Source: Myxococcales bacterium
Lineage (GTDB): Bacteria; Myxococcota_A; Polyangia; Fen-1088
DNA: 64,000 nt
Reading direction: 5' to 3'
NCBI GenBank assembly: GCA_022184915.1
Contig: JAGTJU010000001.1
Coordinates: forward strand, 1,180,057 to 1,244,056
The stretch's first letter is position 1, and each line of letters opens with the position of its first letter. The position numbers and the translations under genes were made by a program. The notes beneath the pieces were generated by a model that ran no database searches, was not told the DNA's origin, and was given only the letters and a program-made list of their open reading frames with translations. Shown piece after piece: positions 44,742-54,535 of the stretch.

Positions 44742-45959
44742 ATGGCTTTGAAGCTGCCCGTCTACATGGACAACAACGCCACCACCCGCCTCGACCCGCG
44801 GGTGCTCGAGGCGATGATGCCGTTTTTTACCGAGCATTTCGGCAACGCCGCGAGCCGCTCGCACGCCTTTGGCTGGGAGGCTGAAAAAGCGGTGGAACTG
44901 GCCCGCAATCAAGTGGGCGAGAGCATCGGCGCCACGGGCAAAGAGATCGTATGGACCTCGGGCGCGACCGAGTCCGACAACCTCGCGATCAAGGGTGCGG
45001 CTCACTTTTACCGAGACCGTGGCAATCACATCATCACCTCGCAGACCGAGCACAAGGCCGTGCTGGATACCTGCAAGCGCCTCGAGAAGGAGGGCTTCGA
45101 GGTGACCTACCTGCCCACAGAGGCGGACGGTCGCATCAGCCCCGAGTCGGTCGAGCGGGCGATGACCGAAAAGACCATCCTGGTCTCGATCATGCTTGCG
45201 AACAATGAAGTGGGCGTGGTCAACCCGATCGCCGAGATCGGTGACCGCGTCAAAGCCCGCAAGGCGCTCTTCCACGTGGACGCCGTGCAGGGGCACGGGC
45301 GGATCCCTTTCGACGTGGACGCCTGCAAGGTAGACCTGGCCTCGTTGACGGCGCACAAGATGTACGGCCCCAAGGGCGTCGGTGCACTTTATGTTCGCCG
45401 TAAGCCGCGGATTCGTCTCGAGGCCATGATCGACGGAGGCGGCCACGAGCGCGGCATGCGTTCGGGAACCCTGAACGTGCCCGGCATCGTGGGCTTCGGG
45501 AAGGCGGCGGCCCTGTGCACGGAGCTCATGCCCGAGGAGGCGCGGCGCACGTTCGAGCTGCGCGAGCGGTTGCGCAAAGGCATCCAAAGCCGCGTGAGTG
45601 ATACGTTCATCAACGGCTCGCTCGAGCATCGTTTGCCGGGCAACCTCAACATCAGCTTCGCCTACATTGAAGGTGAGTCACTGTTGATGGGGCTCAAGGA
45701 CGTGGCTGTGTCGTCAGGCTCTGCTTGCACCTCGGCGTCGCTCGAGCCCTCGTACGTGCTGCGCGCGCTCGGGGTGGAGGAGGAGCTGGCGCATACGTCG
45801 ATCCGCTTCGGCATCGGGCGATTCAACACGGAAGAGGAGGTCGACTTCGTGATCGACCTCGTGGCACGAAAAGTATCTAAATTGCGGGAGCTTTCCCCGC
45901 TTTACGAGATGGTCCAGGAAGGCATCGACATCAAATCCATCCAGTGGACCGCGCATTGA
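44742..45959 (+). CDS. iscS: Cysteine desulfurase IscS
   Basis: 405 residues from the ATG at 44742, after AGGAG. IscS takes sulfur from cysteine with PLP and hands it to IscU. Visible are [12 protein letters not shown], the HVDAVQGHG His/Asp pair, the PLP Lys in [17 protein letters not shown] (about residue 207), and the active Cys in [21 protein letters not shown] (about residue 328). The conserved C-terminal SIQWTAH is present. First enzyme of the operon iscS-iscU-iscA-hscB-hscA-fdx. Confidence 0.97.
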   Translation: MALKLPVYMDNNATTRLDPRVLEAMMPFFTEHFGNAASRSHAFGWEAEKAVELARNQVGESIGATGKEIVWTSGATESDNLAIKGAAHFYRDRGNHIITSQTEHKAVLDTCKRLEKEGFEVTYLPTEADGRISPESVERAMTEKTILVSIMLANNEVGVVNPIAEIGDRVKARKALFHVDAVQGHGRIPFDVDACKVDLASLTAHKMYGPKGVGALYVRRKPRIRLEAMIDGGGHERGMRSGTLNVPGIVGFGKAAALCTELMPEEARRTFELRERLRKGIQSRVSDTFINGSLEHRLPGNLNISFAYIEGESLLMGLKDVAVSSGSACTSASLEPSYVLRALGVEEELAHTSIRFGIGRFNTEEEVDFVIDLVARKVSKLRELSPLYEMVQEGIDIKSIQWTAH

Positions 45960-45977
45960 AGATTCGAGGGTAAAACC

Positions 45978-46403
45978 ATGGCATACAGCGAAAAAGTTCT
46001 CGACCACTACGAAAACCCACGCAACGTGGGCAGCTTGGACAAAAACGATCCGCACGTGGGCACGGGGCTCGTTGGGGCACCGGCCTGTGGCGACGTGATG
46101 AAGTTGCAGATCCGCGTCAGCGATGGTGGCGTGATCGAAGACGCGAAGTTCAAGACCTTCGGTTGCGGCTCTGCCATCGCTTCGTCGTCGCTGGCGACGG
46201 AGTGGATCAAGGGCATGACCATCGACCAGGCGATGGAGCTCAAGAACACGCAGATCGTGGAAGAGCTCAACCTGCCGCCGGTGAAGATCCACTGCTCGGT
46301 TCTTGCCGAGGACGCGATCAAGAGCGCCATTGCCGACTACAGGTCGAAGCAAGGGGCCTTCGCGGGTGCCGAGACCAGCGCCCCCGCGCACGCCGCCGAG
46401 TAA
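45978..46403 (+). CDS. iscU: Fe-S cluster assembly scaffold IscU
   Basis: 141 residues. The three scaffold Cys are in GAPACGDVMKL (about 37), FGCGSAIASSSLATEWIKG (about 63) and KIHCSVLAEDAI (about 106). The LPPVKIHC loop is the recognition site for HscA, which is encoded downstream. The C-terminal 15 residues are an Ala-rich extension. 18 bases after iscS. Confidence 0.97.
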   Translation: MAYSEKVLDHYENPRNVGSLDKNDPHVGTGLVGAPACGDVMKLQIRVSDGGVIEDAKFKTFGCGSAIASSSLATEWIKGMTIDQAMELKNTQIVEELNLPPVKIHCSVLAEDAIKSAIADYRSKQGAFAGAETSAPAHAAE

Positions 46404-46429
46404 GTACGAAAGAAAACAGGAGATCCGTC

Positions 46430-46765
46430 GTGGCCATTTCCGTCACACCCCGTGCGGTCGAAGAGATCAAAAGAGCCGCTACGAAGCGCGCCAAGGCTCC
46501 CAAGGGGCTTCGGGTCGGCATTCGCGGCGGAGGCTGCACGGGCTTCACCTACATGTTCGAGTGGGCTGACAACGAGCCGCGCCCCGAGGACCAAGTCCTG
46601 TCCTACGAGGAAGGCCACGTACAGGTGTTCATCGATCCCAAGAGCCGTGTTTTTCTGGACGGCTCGACCCTCGACTACGCCACCACGCTGATGCAACGGG
46701 GCTTCAAATGGGTCAATCCCAATGCGAAGGGCACCTGCGGCTGCGGCGAGAGCGTGCAGTTTTGA
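46430..46765 (+). CDS. iscA: Fe-S assembly protein IscA
   Basis: 111 residues from a GTG at 46430 preceded by AGGAG. A-type carrier with the three Cys in GGGCTGFTYMFEWADN (C35) and GTCGCGESVQF (C99 and C101). Residues IDPKSRVFLDGSTLDY are typical. It delivers clusters to [4Fe-4S] targets. The open frame upstream belongs to the iscU region and is not used. Confidence 0.93.
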   Translation: MAISVTPRAVEEIKRAATKRAKAPKGLRVGIRGGGCTGFTYMFEWADNEPRPEDQVLSYEEGHVQVFIDPKSRVFLDGSTLDYATTLMQRGFKWVNPNAKGTCGCGESVQF

Positions 46766-46825
46766 GCCGGCAGCCGCTTTCGACACCGGGTGTTTCTGCT
46801 ACGAACACCGCGCGCCGAGGGTTGC

Positions 46826-47494
46826 ATGCTTTGTTGGTCGTGTGAAAAGAACGTCGAGGCTGCGGTCTTCTGCCCCGCCTGCGGCGCTCTTTTGCCTTTT
46901 CCCCCGGGTGAGCGCCCCGATCACTTCGCCGTGCTGGGCGCGGAGCGCACGTTTACGCAGGACGCTCCGGCCCTCGAGCGGGCCTACAAGGAAGGGGCAC
47001 GGGCTGTTCACCCCGACAAGTTCGCGCGCGCCGATAGCCGAGCCCGCAGGGCGGCCATGCAGCGCACGGTGGCCCTGAACGAAGCGTGGCGTACGCTGCG
47101 CGATCCGGTTGCGCGCGCCGAATACCTGGTGCGGCTAGGGGGCATCGAGGTGGGTGCCGAGGATGGCACGCTCAGGCGCACCGATGCGGGCCGAGAGAAG
47201 ATCGCCGTGCCTGCGGCGTTGCTGGCCGAGATGCTGGACAAACGCGAAGCCCTCATGGACGCGCGCCTTGCGGACGACGAGGGGGCGGTGGCGGCCTTGC
47301 TCGCCGACGTCCAACAGAAGGTCACGGCGGCGATGGACGAGGTGAGGACGGCCCTCGACGGCACGCCGCCCGACATCGAAGCGGCTGCTCGCGCGCTGGT
47401 GGCTGTTCGTTACTACCGCCGCTTCGTCGAAGCGGCCGATGAGGGCGGGGAGGCCGAAGGGCCCCACCTTGGCCCGGGAGCAGAGCATGGCTGA
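46826..47494 (+). CDS. hscB: Fe-S co-chaperone HscB with N-terminal zinc finger
   Basis: 222 residues from the ATG at 46826. A four-Cys finger CWSC...CPAC (C3, C6, C16, C19) precedes the J domain (about 30-100) with HPDK at 62-65, then a three-helix IscU-binding domain (about 120-205). The N-terminal tetracysteine is absent from the E. coli protein but is known from animal HSCB. It stimulates HscA ATPase and brings IscU. Its end overlaps the hscA start by 8 bases. Confidence 0.88.
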   Translation: MLCWSCEKNVEAAVFCPACGALLPFPPGERPDHFAVLGAERTFTQDAPALERAYKEGARAVHPDKFARADSRARRAAMQRTVALNEAWRTLRDPVARAEYLVRLGGIEVGAEDGTLRRTDAGREKIAVPAALLAEMLDKREALMDARLADDEGAVAALLADVQQKVTAAMDEVRTALDGTPPDIEAAARALVAVRYYRRFVEAADEGGEAEGPHLGPGAEHG

Positions 47495-49439
47495 GGCGCT
47501 TTTCGATATCTCGGAACCTGGTGAGTCGCGGGCCAAAGGCGCCTGCAAGGGCCGCGCGGCGGGCATCGATCTTGGTACCACGAACTCGCTGGTGGCGATC
47601 GTGAACGGGGGTGCACCGGAGTGCCTGGTGGACGAGCGCGGTGATGCACTCGTGCCTTCAGCCGTGTATTTCGGGCCTGCGGGGGACGTGGTCGTGGGTG
47701 CCCGGGCCCGCAACGAGCTTGCCCTGGTCCACCCGGAAGACACGATCATTTCGGTCAAGCGCTTCATGGGGCGAGGCCCGAAGGATGCGGAGGCCACGCG
47801 GGCCCTGACGCCCTACGCGTTCGTGCCGAGCTCCCCGGGGGACAATGTCGTCCGCTTCGCCGCTGGTGGCCGCGCGGTGACGCCGATCGAGGTTTCGGCC
47901 GAGATCTTGAAAGTGCTCAAGGCCCGGGCCGAAGCCGTTCAGGGAGGGCCGCTCGATGGGGTGGTCATCACCGTGCCGGCTTACTTCGACGACGGGCAGC
48001 GCCAGGCCACGCGGGACGCGGGCCGCTTGGCGGGACTCGAGGTGTACCGTCTGCTGAACGAGCCCACGGCCGCCGCGTTGGCCTATGGCCTCGACAAGCA
48101 GGTGAACGGACGTTTCGCCGTTTTCGACCTCGGTGGCGGCACGTTCGATGTGTCCATTCTCTCCCTGGACGGGGGGGTCTTCGAGGTGAAGGCAACGGGA
48201 GGCGATTCGAGCCTGGGGGGCGACGACTTCGACAGAGCGATCGCGCTCCTGTTGCTCGCGCGTGCCGGCGTGCCAGCGGATGCGGAGGGGCATCGTGCCG
48301 CTTCCCGAGCCGTACTGGAAGCCGCGAAACGTGTGAAGGAGGCGTTGACGACGGCCGAGCAGGCTCCCGTGTCGGTCCTCCGGCCGGATGGGACCCTGTG
48401 GGAAGGCGTGTTGTCTCTCTCCGACATGGAAACAGCCGTGCAGCCCGTGCTCGCACGCTGTGCCGGGCCCTGCAAGCGTGCGCTTGCCGATGCGGGGATC
48501 GCGCCCCAAGGCCTCGACGGGGTGATCCTGGTGGGGGGCGCCACGCGTATGCCGCTCGTGCGCCGCTTCGTGGCCGGGCTCTTCGCGCAGGAGCCCCTGT
48601 ACGACATCGATCCTGACCAGGTGGTGGCGATGGGGGCGGCGGTGCAGGCCGAGTTGCTGGCAGGGGGCGACAACCCCGGTGACATCGTTTTGCTCGACGT
48701 CGTGCCCCTTTCGCTTGGCCTCGAGATGATGGGCGGCGTCGTCGAGAAGCTGATTCATCGAAACAGCACGGTCCCCTGTGGCGCGACCCAGACCTTCACG
48801 ACCTATGCCGACAACCAAACCGGCTTCGATCTGCACGTGCTGCAGGGTGAACGAGAGCTAGCGACCGAATGTCGATCGTTGGCCAGATTCAAATTGACAG
48901 GTGTGCCTCCGCTGCCAGCAGGGATGGCACGGCTCGAGGTCACGTTCACGGTCGATGCCGATGGCATTCTCAGCGTGAGCGCGCAGGAGCTCATGACGGG
49001 CCAGCAAGCGGAGGTGCGGGTGCAGCCCAGCTACGGGCTTACGGACGAGGAGGTCGAGCGCATGCTGCTCGACTCGTTCGCGCACGCCGACGAGGACGTC
49101 AAGCAGCGTTTGCTCACCGAGCAGCGGGTGGAGTCAGAGCGCATCGCCAACGCCACTCGCGCCGCGCTGGCCAGCACGCCCGAGCTGCTTGAGCCGGGTG
49201 AGCGCGAGGCCATCGAGGCGGCGCTCACGGCGCTCGAGGCCGCCAAGACGGGGGTCGACCACGCCCTCATTCGTCAACGCATCGAAGCCCTCGACGCCAG
49301 CTCGAAGGACTTCGCGGCGCGGCGGATGAACCGAGCCTTGGCGCAAGGGTTACGCGGCCGTGATCTGGGCACGGTCGAGACGAAGATCGACGAGACCAAG
49401 ATCAAGGGCCACGGGGCCGCCGGACAGCCGCACCACTAG
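47487..49439 (+). CDS. hscA: Fe-S-specific Hsp70 chaperone HscA
   Basis: 650 residues from the ATG at 47487. Hsp70 signatures: [57 protein letters not shown], and the substrate domain with [24 protein letters not shown]. HscA binds the LPPVK motif of IscU to release clusters. Its place between hscB and fdx is decisive for HscA rather than DnaK. Confidence 0.95.
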   Translation: MAEALFDISEPGESRAKGACKGRAAGIDLGTTNSLVAIVNGGAPECLVDERGDALVPSAVYFGPAGDVVVGARARNELALVHPEDTIISVKRFMGRGPKDAEATRALTPYAFVPSSPGDNVVRFAAGGRAVTPIEVSAEILKVLKARAEAVQGGPLDGVVITVPAYFDDGQRQATRDAGRLAGLEVYRLLNEPTAAALAYGLDKQVNGRFAVFDLGGGTFDVSILSLDGGVFEVKATGGDSSLGGDDFDRAIALLLLARAGVPADAEGHRAASRAVLEAAKRVKEALTTAEQAPVSVLRPDGTLWEGVLSLSDMETAVQPVLARCAGPCKRALADAGIAPQGLDGVILVGGATRMPLVRRFVAGLFAQEPLYDIDPDQVVAMGAAVQAELLAGGDNPGDIVLLDVVPLSLGLEMMGGVVEKLIHRNSTVPCGATQTFTTYADNQTGFDLHVLQGERELATECRSLARFKLTGVPPLPAGMARLEVTFTVDADGILSVSAQELMTGQQAEVRVQPSYGLTDEEVERMLLDSFAHADEDVKQRLLTEQRVESERIANATRAALASTPELLEPGEREAIEAALTALEAAKTGVDHALIRQRIEALDASSKDFAARRMNRALAQGLRGRDLGTVETKIDETKIKGHGAAGQPHH

Positions 49440-49446
49440 GACGACG

Positions 49447-49782
49447 ATGCCGAAGATTCGCTTTGAGCCCGATGGGATTGAGACCGACGTGCCTGAAGGC
49501 ACCAGTGTGCTGGAGGCCGCACGTGCCTGTGGCGCTCACGTAGGGTCCGCTTGCGGGGGTGTGTGCGCGTGTTCCACCTGCCACGTCTACGTGAAGTCAG
49601 GGTTCGACGATCTCTCTGAGGTCGAGGAAAAAGAAGAGGACATCATCGAGAAGGCCTTCGACGTCAAGGCCACGTCGCGGCTCGGCTGCCAGGCGCGCCT
49701 TACTGGCGATGGCCTCTACGTGGTGGAGATCTCCCCCGAGAGCCGCAAAGCTTTTCTCGACGAACACCCTGAGCTGCGGTGA
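49447..49782 (+). CDS. fdx: [2Fe-2S] ferredoxin of the ISC system
   Basis: 111 residues, adrenodoxin type. The cluster Cys are C36, C42 and C45 (C-x5-C-x2-C in SACGGVCACSTCHVYV) and one in SRLGCQARL (about 84). It gives electrons for cluster assembly on IscU. The 7-base gap to hscA and the next convergent gene mark the operon end. An extra Cys (C40) lies in the loop. Confidence 0.94.
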   Translation: MPKIRFEPDGIETDVPEGTSVLEAARACGAHVGSACGGVCACSTCHVYVKSGFDDLSEVEEKEEDIIEKAFDVKATSRLGCQARLTGDGLYVVEISPESRKAFLDEHPELR

Positions 49783-49789
49783 AGTCTGC

Positions 49790-49803
49790 CCCCGCCCGCG
49801 GGG
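49790..49803 (+). terminator. Small GC hairpin at the end of the isc operon
   Basis: CCCCGC and GCGGGG face each other around CC in the 25-base gap between fdx and the convergent phosphofructokinase gene. The two-base loop would force the stem to open and there is no T tract, so this is only a possibility. Confidence 0.22.
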
Positions 49804-49807
49804 AGGC

Positions 49808-51130
49808 TCAGGTCTTGAAGATGTTCGTGGGTTGGCCGGTGGTCTGCAAGACCGAGTGCCAGATGTCGTTTTGCAACGTAATGCGTTTGCGTGAGTTCAC
49901 CGCGAGCGCGATGGGGACGTGTGTGATCACGTTGTACCAGAGCCCCACGAGCATGTCGGTCTTTCCCGCCATCGCGGCGTGCACCGCGCAGCGGGCCAGC
50001 TGGTCGCAGTAAAGGGCGTCCTCGGAATTCGCAGCCACGCTGCGAATGTAGTAGGCGGGATCGAAGTACTTCACGTCCGCCTTGGTGTTGTGGGCCCTGG
50101 CGTCTTCTTTGATGCGATCCCTGAGAAACACCCCGATGTCTGCAAGCTTGCCGTTTCCGGACGCATCGAGTCCCTCGGGAACTTGAAGGTATTCCTGCCC
50201 TGCACCCTCTGCCACCACGACCACGGCGTGCTTGCGCTCCCCTAGTCGACGCCTGAGGGCGGCCAAGAACCCTCCCTCGCCTTCGAGAATGAAGGGCACC
50301 TCGGGAATCAGTGCAAAGTTGACCTCTTGGCTGGCCAGGGTGGCGCCGGCGGCAACGAAGCCGGCCTCACGCCCCATGAGGCGCACGAGCCCCACCCCGT
50401 GTTCGTGACCGATGGCCTCGTTGTGTGCGCATTCGATGATCTCGCGGGAACGTTCGATGGCGGTGAAGTATCCGAAGGACCTCCAGACGTAGGGAATGTC
50501 GTTGTCGATGGTCTTGGGCACGCCCACCACGGCCAACGCGTAGCCTTGCTTTTGGGCCTCGAGAGCGATGGCGTGCGCGCCGCGCTGGGTCCCGTCCCCT
50601 CCGATCGTGAAGAGCACGTTGACACCCAGCCGGCGTAGCTGCGCGATGGCGAGCTCGGGTGGAACGGGGCCCCGTGACGTGCCGAGGATCGAGCCGCCCA
50701 GCCGGTGGATGTGCCCCACGGCGTCGCGGTTGAGCAGCAGCGGCGGCTCGGCGCGCACAGGGTCCAGACCACGATAGCCGTAGCGTAGCCCGAGGATCTC
50801 CTTGACCCCGTACCCATAATGGAGCTGGAGCGTGAGGGAGCGGATGACGTTGTTCAGCCCCGGGCACAGGCCACCACAGGTCACCACGGCGGCCCGCACG
50901 CGGGACGGATCGAAGTAGATGCTGGCCCGGGGCCCTGCTTTCTCGAAGGCCACGTCACTGCTGCCGTTCGGTTGCCCGGGGACCACTTCGACGTGTGTGG
51001 GTACGCCCGTGCCATCGGCGACGAAGCGCCCCGTATCGCCGTAGGAGGACAGGCGAAGCGGCGAGGGGACGAGGCACTCCCCCAGCTGGGAGACCTGCAG
51101 ATCGGTGGCGGAGAGAGAAGGGCCTGACAT
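49808..51130 (-). CDS. pfkA: ATP-dependent 6-phosphofructokinase, plant/spirochaete-like type
   Basis: 440 residues, about 100 longer than the E. coli enzyme. Phosphorylates fructose 6-phosphate in glycolysis. ATP motif GGDGT at 177-181 (a Gly rather than the Asp of PPi enzymes), PKTIDND at 205-211 with Lys, and GLVRLMGREAGFVAAGATLAS, LIPEVPF, VAEGAGQEYL, DVKYFDPAYYIRSVAANSEDALYCDQLARCAVHAAMAG. These phrases match the plant ATP-PFK group most closely. The N-terminal 70 residues are an extension. Which donor it uses needs testing, since GGDGT with PKTIDND is the mixed pattern. Confidence 0.9.
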   Translation of the reverse strand: MSGPSLSATDLQVSQLGECLVPSPLRLSSYGDTGRFVADGTGVPTHVEVVPGQPNGSSDVAFEKAGPRASIYFDPSRVRAAVVTCGGLCPGLNNVIRSLTLQLHYGYGVKEILGLRYGYRGLDPVRAEPPLLLNRDAVGHIHRLGGSILGTSRGPVPPELAIAQLRRLGVNVLFTIGGDGTQRGAHAIALEAQKQGYALAVVGVPKTIDNDIPYVWRSFGYFTAIERSREIIECAHNEAIGHEHGVGLVRLMGREAGFVAAGATLASQEVNFALIPEVPFILEGEGGFLAALRRRLGERKHAVVVVAEGAGQEYLQVPEGLDASGNGKLADIGVFLRDRIKEDARAHNTKADVKYFDPAYYIRSVAANSEDALYCDQLARCAVHAAMAGKTDMLVGLWYNVITHVPIALAVNSRKRITLQNDIWHSVLQTTGQPTNIFKT

Positions 51131-51264
51131 CTTGCGGGACCGATGGGGAATCTACGCCGAAATCGCGGCCTCGCCTACCGGGTGAACGGAGGATCTCGCC
51201 TCGCATCGCGCGCGAGCGAAGCGTCTTGACCCGGACGGCAGTTTCAGAAAGCCTTATCCCGCTC

Positions 51265-54200
51265 GTGTCGAAACCAAGTCGAAAAAACGGGGAGCCTTCC
51301 GTACGGGGAGGCAAGACCAATGCGCGTCGCGGGGCGGGCCCGTGGTTCTGGGCCCTTTTCGTCGTCGCGGCGGCCACCGTGGTTGTGGGCCTGGTGCAAA
51401 GGCGGGGCGATCGGACGCCGACCGAAAAGCGGACGGCGTCCACCGAGCCGGGGCTCGAGGCCACCGCCCTGCGCATCGTCGCGAAGATCCGGGCGCAGGA
51501 GGCGGCGAAGGACGCGACCTGCTGGACCACGGTGCGTCTCATGGAAGGCCATCAGGTCTCACTGCCTCTCGACGAGTTCGCCGTGGTGGCGAAGATCGAG
51601 GTGAGCAAGCTCTTCGTGTACAGGCTGTGGCGCCGCGCCTCTGTTGTTGCAGGAAGTTCGGGGGTTCCGTTGACGGCGCGCCAGCTCGACGTGCTCGTGC
51701 CCGGGGAGGTGCGACCGGTCATCGCGACCCTTGCGGAGCCAACCCCAGGAGGGGGGCTTCCCGCGGCCGGGATCGAGACTGCCGTCAAGGACTATCATCG
51801 TGTGACGGAGAACCTCCGCGTGCTCCTGTCGCTGCTCTACGACGAAGCCCTCGGGGGGGGGCTCTTCGCAACCGTGGGTTCGGATCTGGCCCCGCTCGAT
51901 GACAGCGCCATCGACCGCCTGGCCCAAATCTCGACCGGACTGACCGTGTTGCTGCTGCAAGAAGCCCGGCGGGAGGCGGAGGCCGAGCACCATGTCGAGA
52001 TCGGCGCCGCGGACGTTCAGCGCGCGTTTCGAGGGCTCGCTGCGCGGTTAGGTCTCGATGATGCGGCTTCGGCAGACTTGCCGCCCCCGCCTCCCCAGCG
52101 GTCACCTGACGGGGGGGCAAAGGCGCGCCTCCAGGCCCTCACGCAGACCTATGCGATCAACAAGGTGCAGTCGCTGCGGGCCTGGAATGGCCCCATCTGG
52201 CAATCGCAGGTGCAAGGTGGCGACAAGTCCATCGAGCTGGCTGCGTTTTCCGAGCTCTTGGGGCGGCTCGCGGAGGTCCCCATCACGCCGGCAGGCACTG
52301 AACGCTTTTTGCTCGAGCTGGCGGTGTTCGGCGATCTCGTTCTGTCGGGCTACCAGCCCCTGCGTACAGACACCTTCGAGAGCTCGCTCGACGCCCTCCG
52401 GCGGCAGCGCGCTGCGGGGCGCGAAGACGGGCGAGCCCCGTACCTCACGGTGGCAGCTGCAGCGAACGCGCTCTCGATCCTGTTTCCACACGAGACTTTG
52501 CCGAATGGAGATGTTCATTTCGTGATGGTCAAGAACCGCGAGCCGCGACGGTTTCGTTTGCTCGGCCCGAGCGCGGACGCCATGCGGGACGTGACGGTGC
52601 ACTGGTACGTCCTTGGTAAGTTGCTTGCAAAGCCGGCCACCCTGCCGCTCGAGCCCTTCGCAGCCGAGCTCGTCGCGGAACGCCTGTCCGAAATGGGGCT
52701 GCACCTCTTGCTCGAGGCGGCGCGCCTGGCGAAAGAAAATGGGCAAGGCGAGATTCGTCCCGAGACCTTCGAACGGCTCTCGTGGAAGTACCCGGCGGCT
52801 TACATCATTGCCGACCCCGAAAAGGAAAAGGGGGCGTGGACGGAGAAGGACGAAGCGCAGAAGGCGGCCTTGCTCGCAGGGATGCGGGGCCCTTTGTTTG
52901 CGGATGTCACGTTGAGCTCCGGACTTGCACGACGGAGTTGCACGAAGCCTCCGCCGGGGGCACCCGAGCCCCCGTTCGTGGCGATTCAGCAGTACATGGG
53001 CTCGGGTGTGGCGGTGGGCGATTACGATGGGGACGGGCTGCCCGATCTTTTTCTCGCGGCAGATGCCTGCAACCGCCTCTACCGCAACCTGGGGAGCCAC
53101 ACGTTCCGAGACGTCACGGCCGAGGCCGGACTCCATGGCCTGACGCTCGATAGCCGTCATGCGGTCTTTGCCGACGTCGACGGCGACGCGCGTCTCGATC
53201 TGCTGGTGGTCAACAGCGAGAGCGGCTCCCGTCTGTTTCGTCAGGTAGCGCCAGGCAAGTTCGCCGACGTCACGGAGCTGTCGCGCTTGACGCCGGGGAC
53301 AGGCGCTCATACTGCTGTGTTCTTCGACCCCGACCTCGACGGCGATCTTGACTTGTTCATTGGCACGTACGGGGCGGCGCGGCCCGAAGACAAGGGGGGG
53401 CCCAGCATCGATGGTCGCAATGGTCACGCGAACGAGCTGTGGCGCAATGACGGCAAGGGGCGCTTCAAGGAGGTGGGGGCCGAGGTGGGCTTGGCCAGCA
53501 CAGCCTGGACCTTGGCCGCTCTCGCGTACGATGTCGATGGCGACGGGGACTTGGACCTCCATCTGGCCAACGACTTCGGCCGCGACCAGCTCTTCCGCAA
53601 CGACGGACGGGGGCGTTTCGAAGACGTGGCTGAGGCGTGGGGAGCCGACGATCGCGGCTCGGGCATGAACGTGTCGGTGGCCGATGTCGACGGTGACGGT
53701 CGGTTTGACGCTTACGTGTCGATGGTGGACATGTTCTCGAAGAGCATCGGCTTCGTGCTGCCCGTGGCGAGCAGCATCACCAAACTCGACGAGCGCATCG
53801 TGGGCTCGACCTTCTACATTTCGGGCAACAAGCTCTACCTCAACGAAGGCAGCCGCTTTCGTGCCGCTGAACATCGGCTCTTTGAGCCAGGTGACCGCGG
53901 GTGGACGTGGTCGAGTAACTTCTTCGATCTCGAGAACGATGGCGATGAAGATCTCTACATCGCCAACGGTTGGAGCGAGCGCACCGCCAATTGGTACCAG
54001 TCGAATCAACTCTACGTACGCGAAGGCGAGCGCTTCTACCTTTACCCGGGGGCCTCGAAGCGCTGGGAGGATCCGCAGGGCGCGGATCGCTCGGTTCACC
54101 GGGGTCTTCTTGGCGTGAAGGTGTACTCGGCCGAGTCGTATCTTGGCAGCTCACGCGCGGTGGCAGCCGTGGACCTCACGGGTACCGGGCGCATGGACCT

Positions 54201-54528
54201 GGTGGTGATGGACTATCACGATCCTCCGCGCGTGCTTCGCAACCTCAGCCGCAACCCGAACCGCTGGCTGAAGGTCAAGCTGCAGGGAAAGCGGAACCGC
54301 TTCGGGATCGGCGCCACCGTGCGCGTCGTGGTGCAAGGACAGCCCCCAAAGTCGCGGCTCGTGAGCGCCGGTGCCCATTACCTGTCCCAGGACGACGCCG
54401 TGGTTCACGTGGGCGTCGGGGCGGCGACGCAGGTGGATGCCGTGGAGGTGCTGTGGCCCGGCGGTGTGCGGCAGACCGTCGCGGGGCCTCACGAGACGAA
54501 CCGGACGCTGGAGGTGACCGAACCTTGA
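51265..54528 (+). CDS. VCBS/FG-GAP repeat protein with ASPIC/UnbV domain and large unknown N-terminal part
   Basis: 1087 residues from a GTG at 51265 (start uncertain; the frame is open to 50995). One membrane helix near residue 25-42 anchors it outside. Residues about 60-560 are helical with no family I recognise. From about 570 to 960 six VCBS/FG-GAP-like units with calcium-loop cores (GDYDGDGLPDLF, ADVDGDARLDLL, FDPDLDGDLDLF, YDVDGDGDLDLH, ADVDGDGRFDAY, FDLENDGDEDLY) form a propeller, and the end (NRWLKVKLQGKRNRFGIGATV, then YLSQDDAVVHVGVG) is the ASPIC/UnbV domain, so CRTAC1-like. Likely surface or matrix binding. Confidence 0.8.
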   Translation: MSKPSRKNGEPSVRGGKTNARRGAGPWFWALFVVAAATVVVGLVQRRGDRTPTEKRTASTEPGLEATALRIVAKIRAQEAAKDATCWTTVRLMEGHQVSLPLDEFAVVAKIEVSKLFVYRLWRRASVVAGSSGVPLTARQLDVLVPGEVRPVIATLAEPTPGGGLPAAGIETAVKDYHRVTENLRVLLSLLYDEALGGGLFATVGSDLAPLDDSAIDRLAQISTGLTVLLLQEARREAEAEHHVEIGAADVQRAFRGLAARLGLDDAASADLPPPPPQRSPDGGAKARLQALTQTYAINKVQSLRAWNGPIWQSQVQGGDKSIELAAFSELLGRLAEVPITPAGTERFLLELAVFGDLVLSGYQPLRTDTFESSLDALRRQRAAGREDGRAPYLTVAAAANALSILFPHETLPNGDVHFVMVKNREPRRFRLLGPSADAMRDVTVHWYVLGKLLAKPATLPLEPFAAELVAERLSEMGLHLLLEAARLAKENGQGEIRPETFERLSWKYPAAYIIADPEKEKGAWTEKDEAQKAALLAGMRGPLFADVTLSSGLARRSCTKPPPGAPEPPFVAIQQYMGSGVAVGDYDGDGLPDLFLAADACNRLYRNLGSHTFRDVTAEAGLHGLTLDSRHAVFADVDGDARLDLLVVNSESGSRLFRQVAPGKFADVTELSRLTPGTGAHTAVFFDPDLDGDLDLFIGTYGAARPEDKGGPSIDGRNGHANELWRNDGKGRFKEVGAEVGLASTAWTLAALAYDVDGDGDLDLHLANDFGRDQLFRNDGRGRFEDVAEAWGADDRGSGMNVSVADVDGDGRFDAYVSMVDMFSKSIGFVLPVASSITKLDERIVGSTFYISGNKLYLNEGSRFRAAEHRLFEPGDRGWTWSSNFFDLENDGDEDLYIANGWSERTANWYQSNQLYVREGERFYLYPGASKRWEDPQGADRSVHRGLLGVKVYSAESYLGSSRAVAAVDLTGTGRMDLVVMDYHDPPRVLRNLSRNPNRWLKVKLQGKRNRFGIGATVRVVVQGQPPKSRLVSAGAHYLSQDDAVVHVGVGAATQVDAVEVLWPGGVRQTVAGPHETNRTLEVTEP

Positions 54529-54535
54529 ACCCGCT

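Noticed and set aside
52102-54099. 665-residue minus-strand frame opposite the VCBS protein
   Set aside because: Mirror of the Asp/Gly-rich repeats; no ribosome-binding site and no motif of its own.
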